From assembly GCA_964500895.1 (NCBI GenBank), contig CAZCQP010000032.1, positions 1 to 33,691 on the forward strand: a stretch of DNA of 33,691 nucleotides, read 5' to 3'. Every line of letters begins with the position of its first letter. Position 1 is the stretch's first letter. Below, one piece after another: positions 33,636-33,691 of the stretch. The position numbers were made by a program, and so were the translations under genes. The DNA is from CAZCQP01 sp964500895 (GTDB lineage: Bacteria > Bacillota > Clostridia > Lachnospirales > JAISER01). Under the pieces are notes generated by a model that was not told where the DNA came from, ran no database searches, and saw only the letters and a program-made list of their open reading frames with translations.

Positions 33636-33691
33636 ATGAAAGCATATAAAGCGGTAATGCTGCCTGTGGATGCATTGGAGCAAGTGGTTTG
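33636..33691 (+). CDS. Start of an unidentified gene, cut off by the window end
   Basis: Only 18 residues are seen (MKAYKAVMLPVDALEQVV). AGGGGGG lies 7 bases before the ATG at 33636. An in-frame ATG at 33573 overlaps the likely -10 box and is not the start. Too short for a function call. Confidence 0.6.
   Translation, partial: MKAYKAVMLPVDALEQVV

Overview
The window looks like a chromosomal segment of an anaerobic, probably spore-forming member of the Clostridia (Firmicutes). The evidence is a Clostridia-style dprA-topA-codY run, a single-chain pyruvate:ferredoxin oxidoreductase, strong AGGAGG-type ribosome binding sites, exosporium-type collagen-like (Gly-X-Y) proteins with BclA-like heads, and a DUF6870-type gene next to a large serine recombinase. 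Genus or species cannot be told from the sequence. No tRNA, rRNA or CRISPR array was recognised, and no gene-free stretch exceeds 300 bases.

Layout. (1) 1-1877: 3' end of a large surface protein with an InlB-B/Flg_new repeat followed by a right-handed beta-helix of about 14 rungs, closed by a strong terminator. (2) 1915-3975: a roughly 2 kb module with a small DUF6870-like gene and a serine recombinase, bounded by imperfect direct repeats. (3) 4002-6774, minus strand: two adjacent collagen-like genes. They share a related globular head, but it is C-terminal in the first gene (usual order) and N-terminal in the second (reversed order). (4) 6961-11297: capE and capF, a GT2-like glycosyltransferase on the opposite strand, and capG. 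CapE, CapF and CapG together make the complete UDP-GlcNAc to UDP-N-acetyl-L-fucosamine pathway. Hemerythrin and YkvI-family genes follow. (5) 13047-19538: yebC and comM on the minus strand, and the dprA-topA-codY run on the plus strand. comM and dprA diverge from promoters whose -35 boxes touch. (6) 19686-23219: monocistronic pyruvate:ferredoxin oxidoreductase with its own promoter and terminator. (7) 23510-33052: two very large exported proteins (1682 and 1479 residues) with signal peptides, fibronectin type III-like domains and matching degenerate SLH-like C-terminal ends, in one operon, followed by a GNAT acetyltransferase and the first codons of another gene.

How it may fit together (inference): the collagen-like proteins, the L-FucNAc nucleotide-sugar pathway and the stand-alone glycosyltransferase form a plausible locus for building and glycosylating a spore or cell surface filament. 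This resembles the bclA3-sgtA pairing in Clostridioides difficile but with a different sugar. The beta-helix protein and the twin FN3 giants add to a strong surface theme, while the middle of the window is conserved housekeeping and competence DNA.
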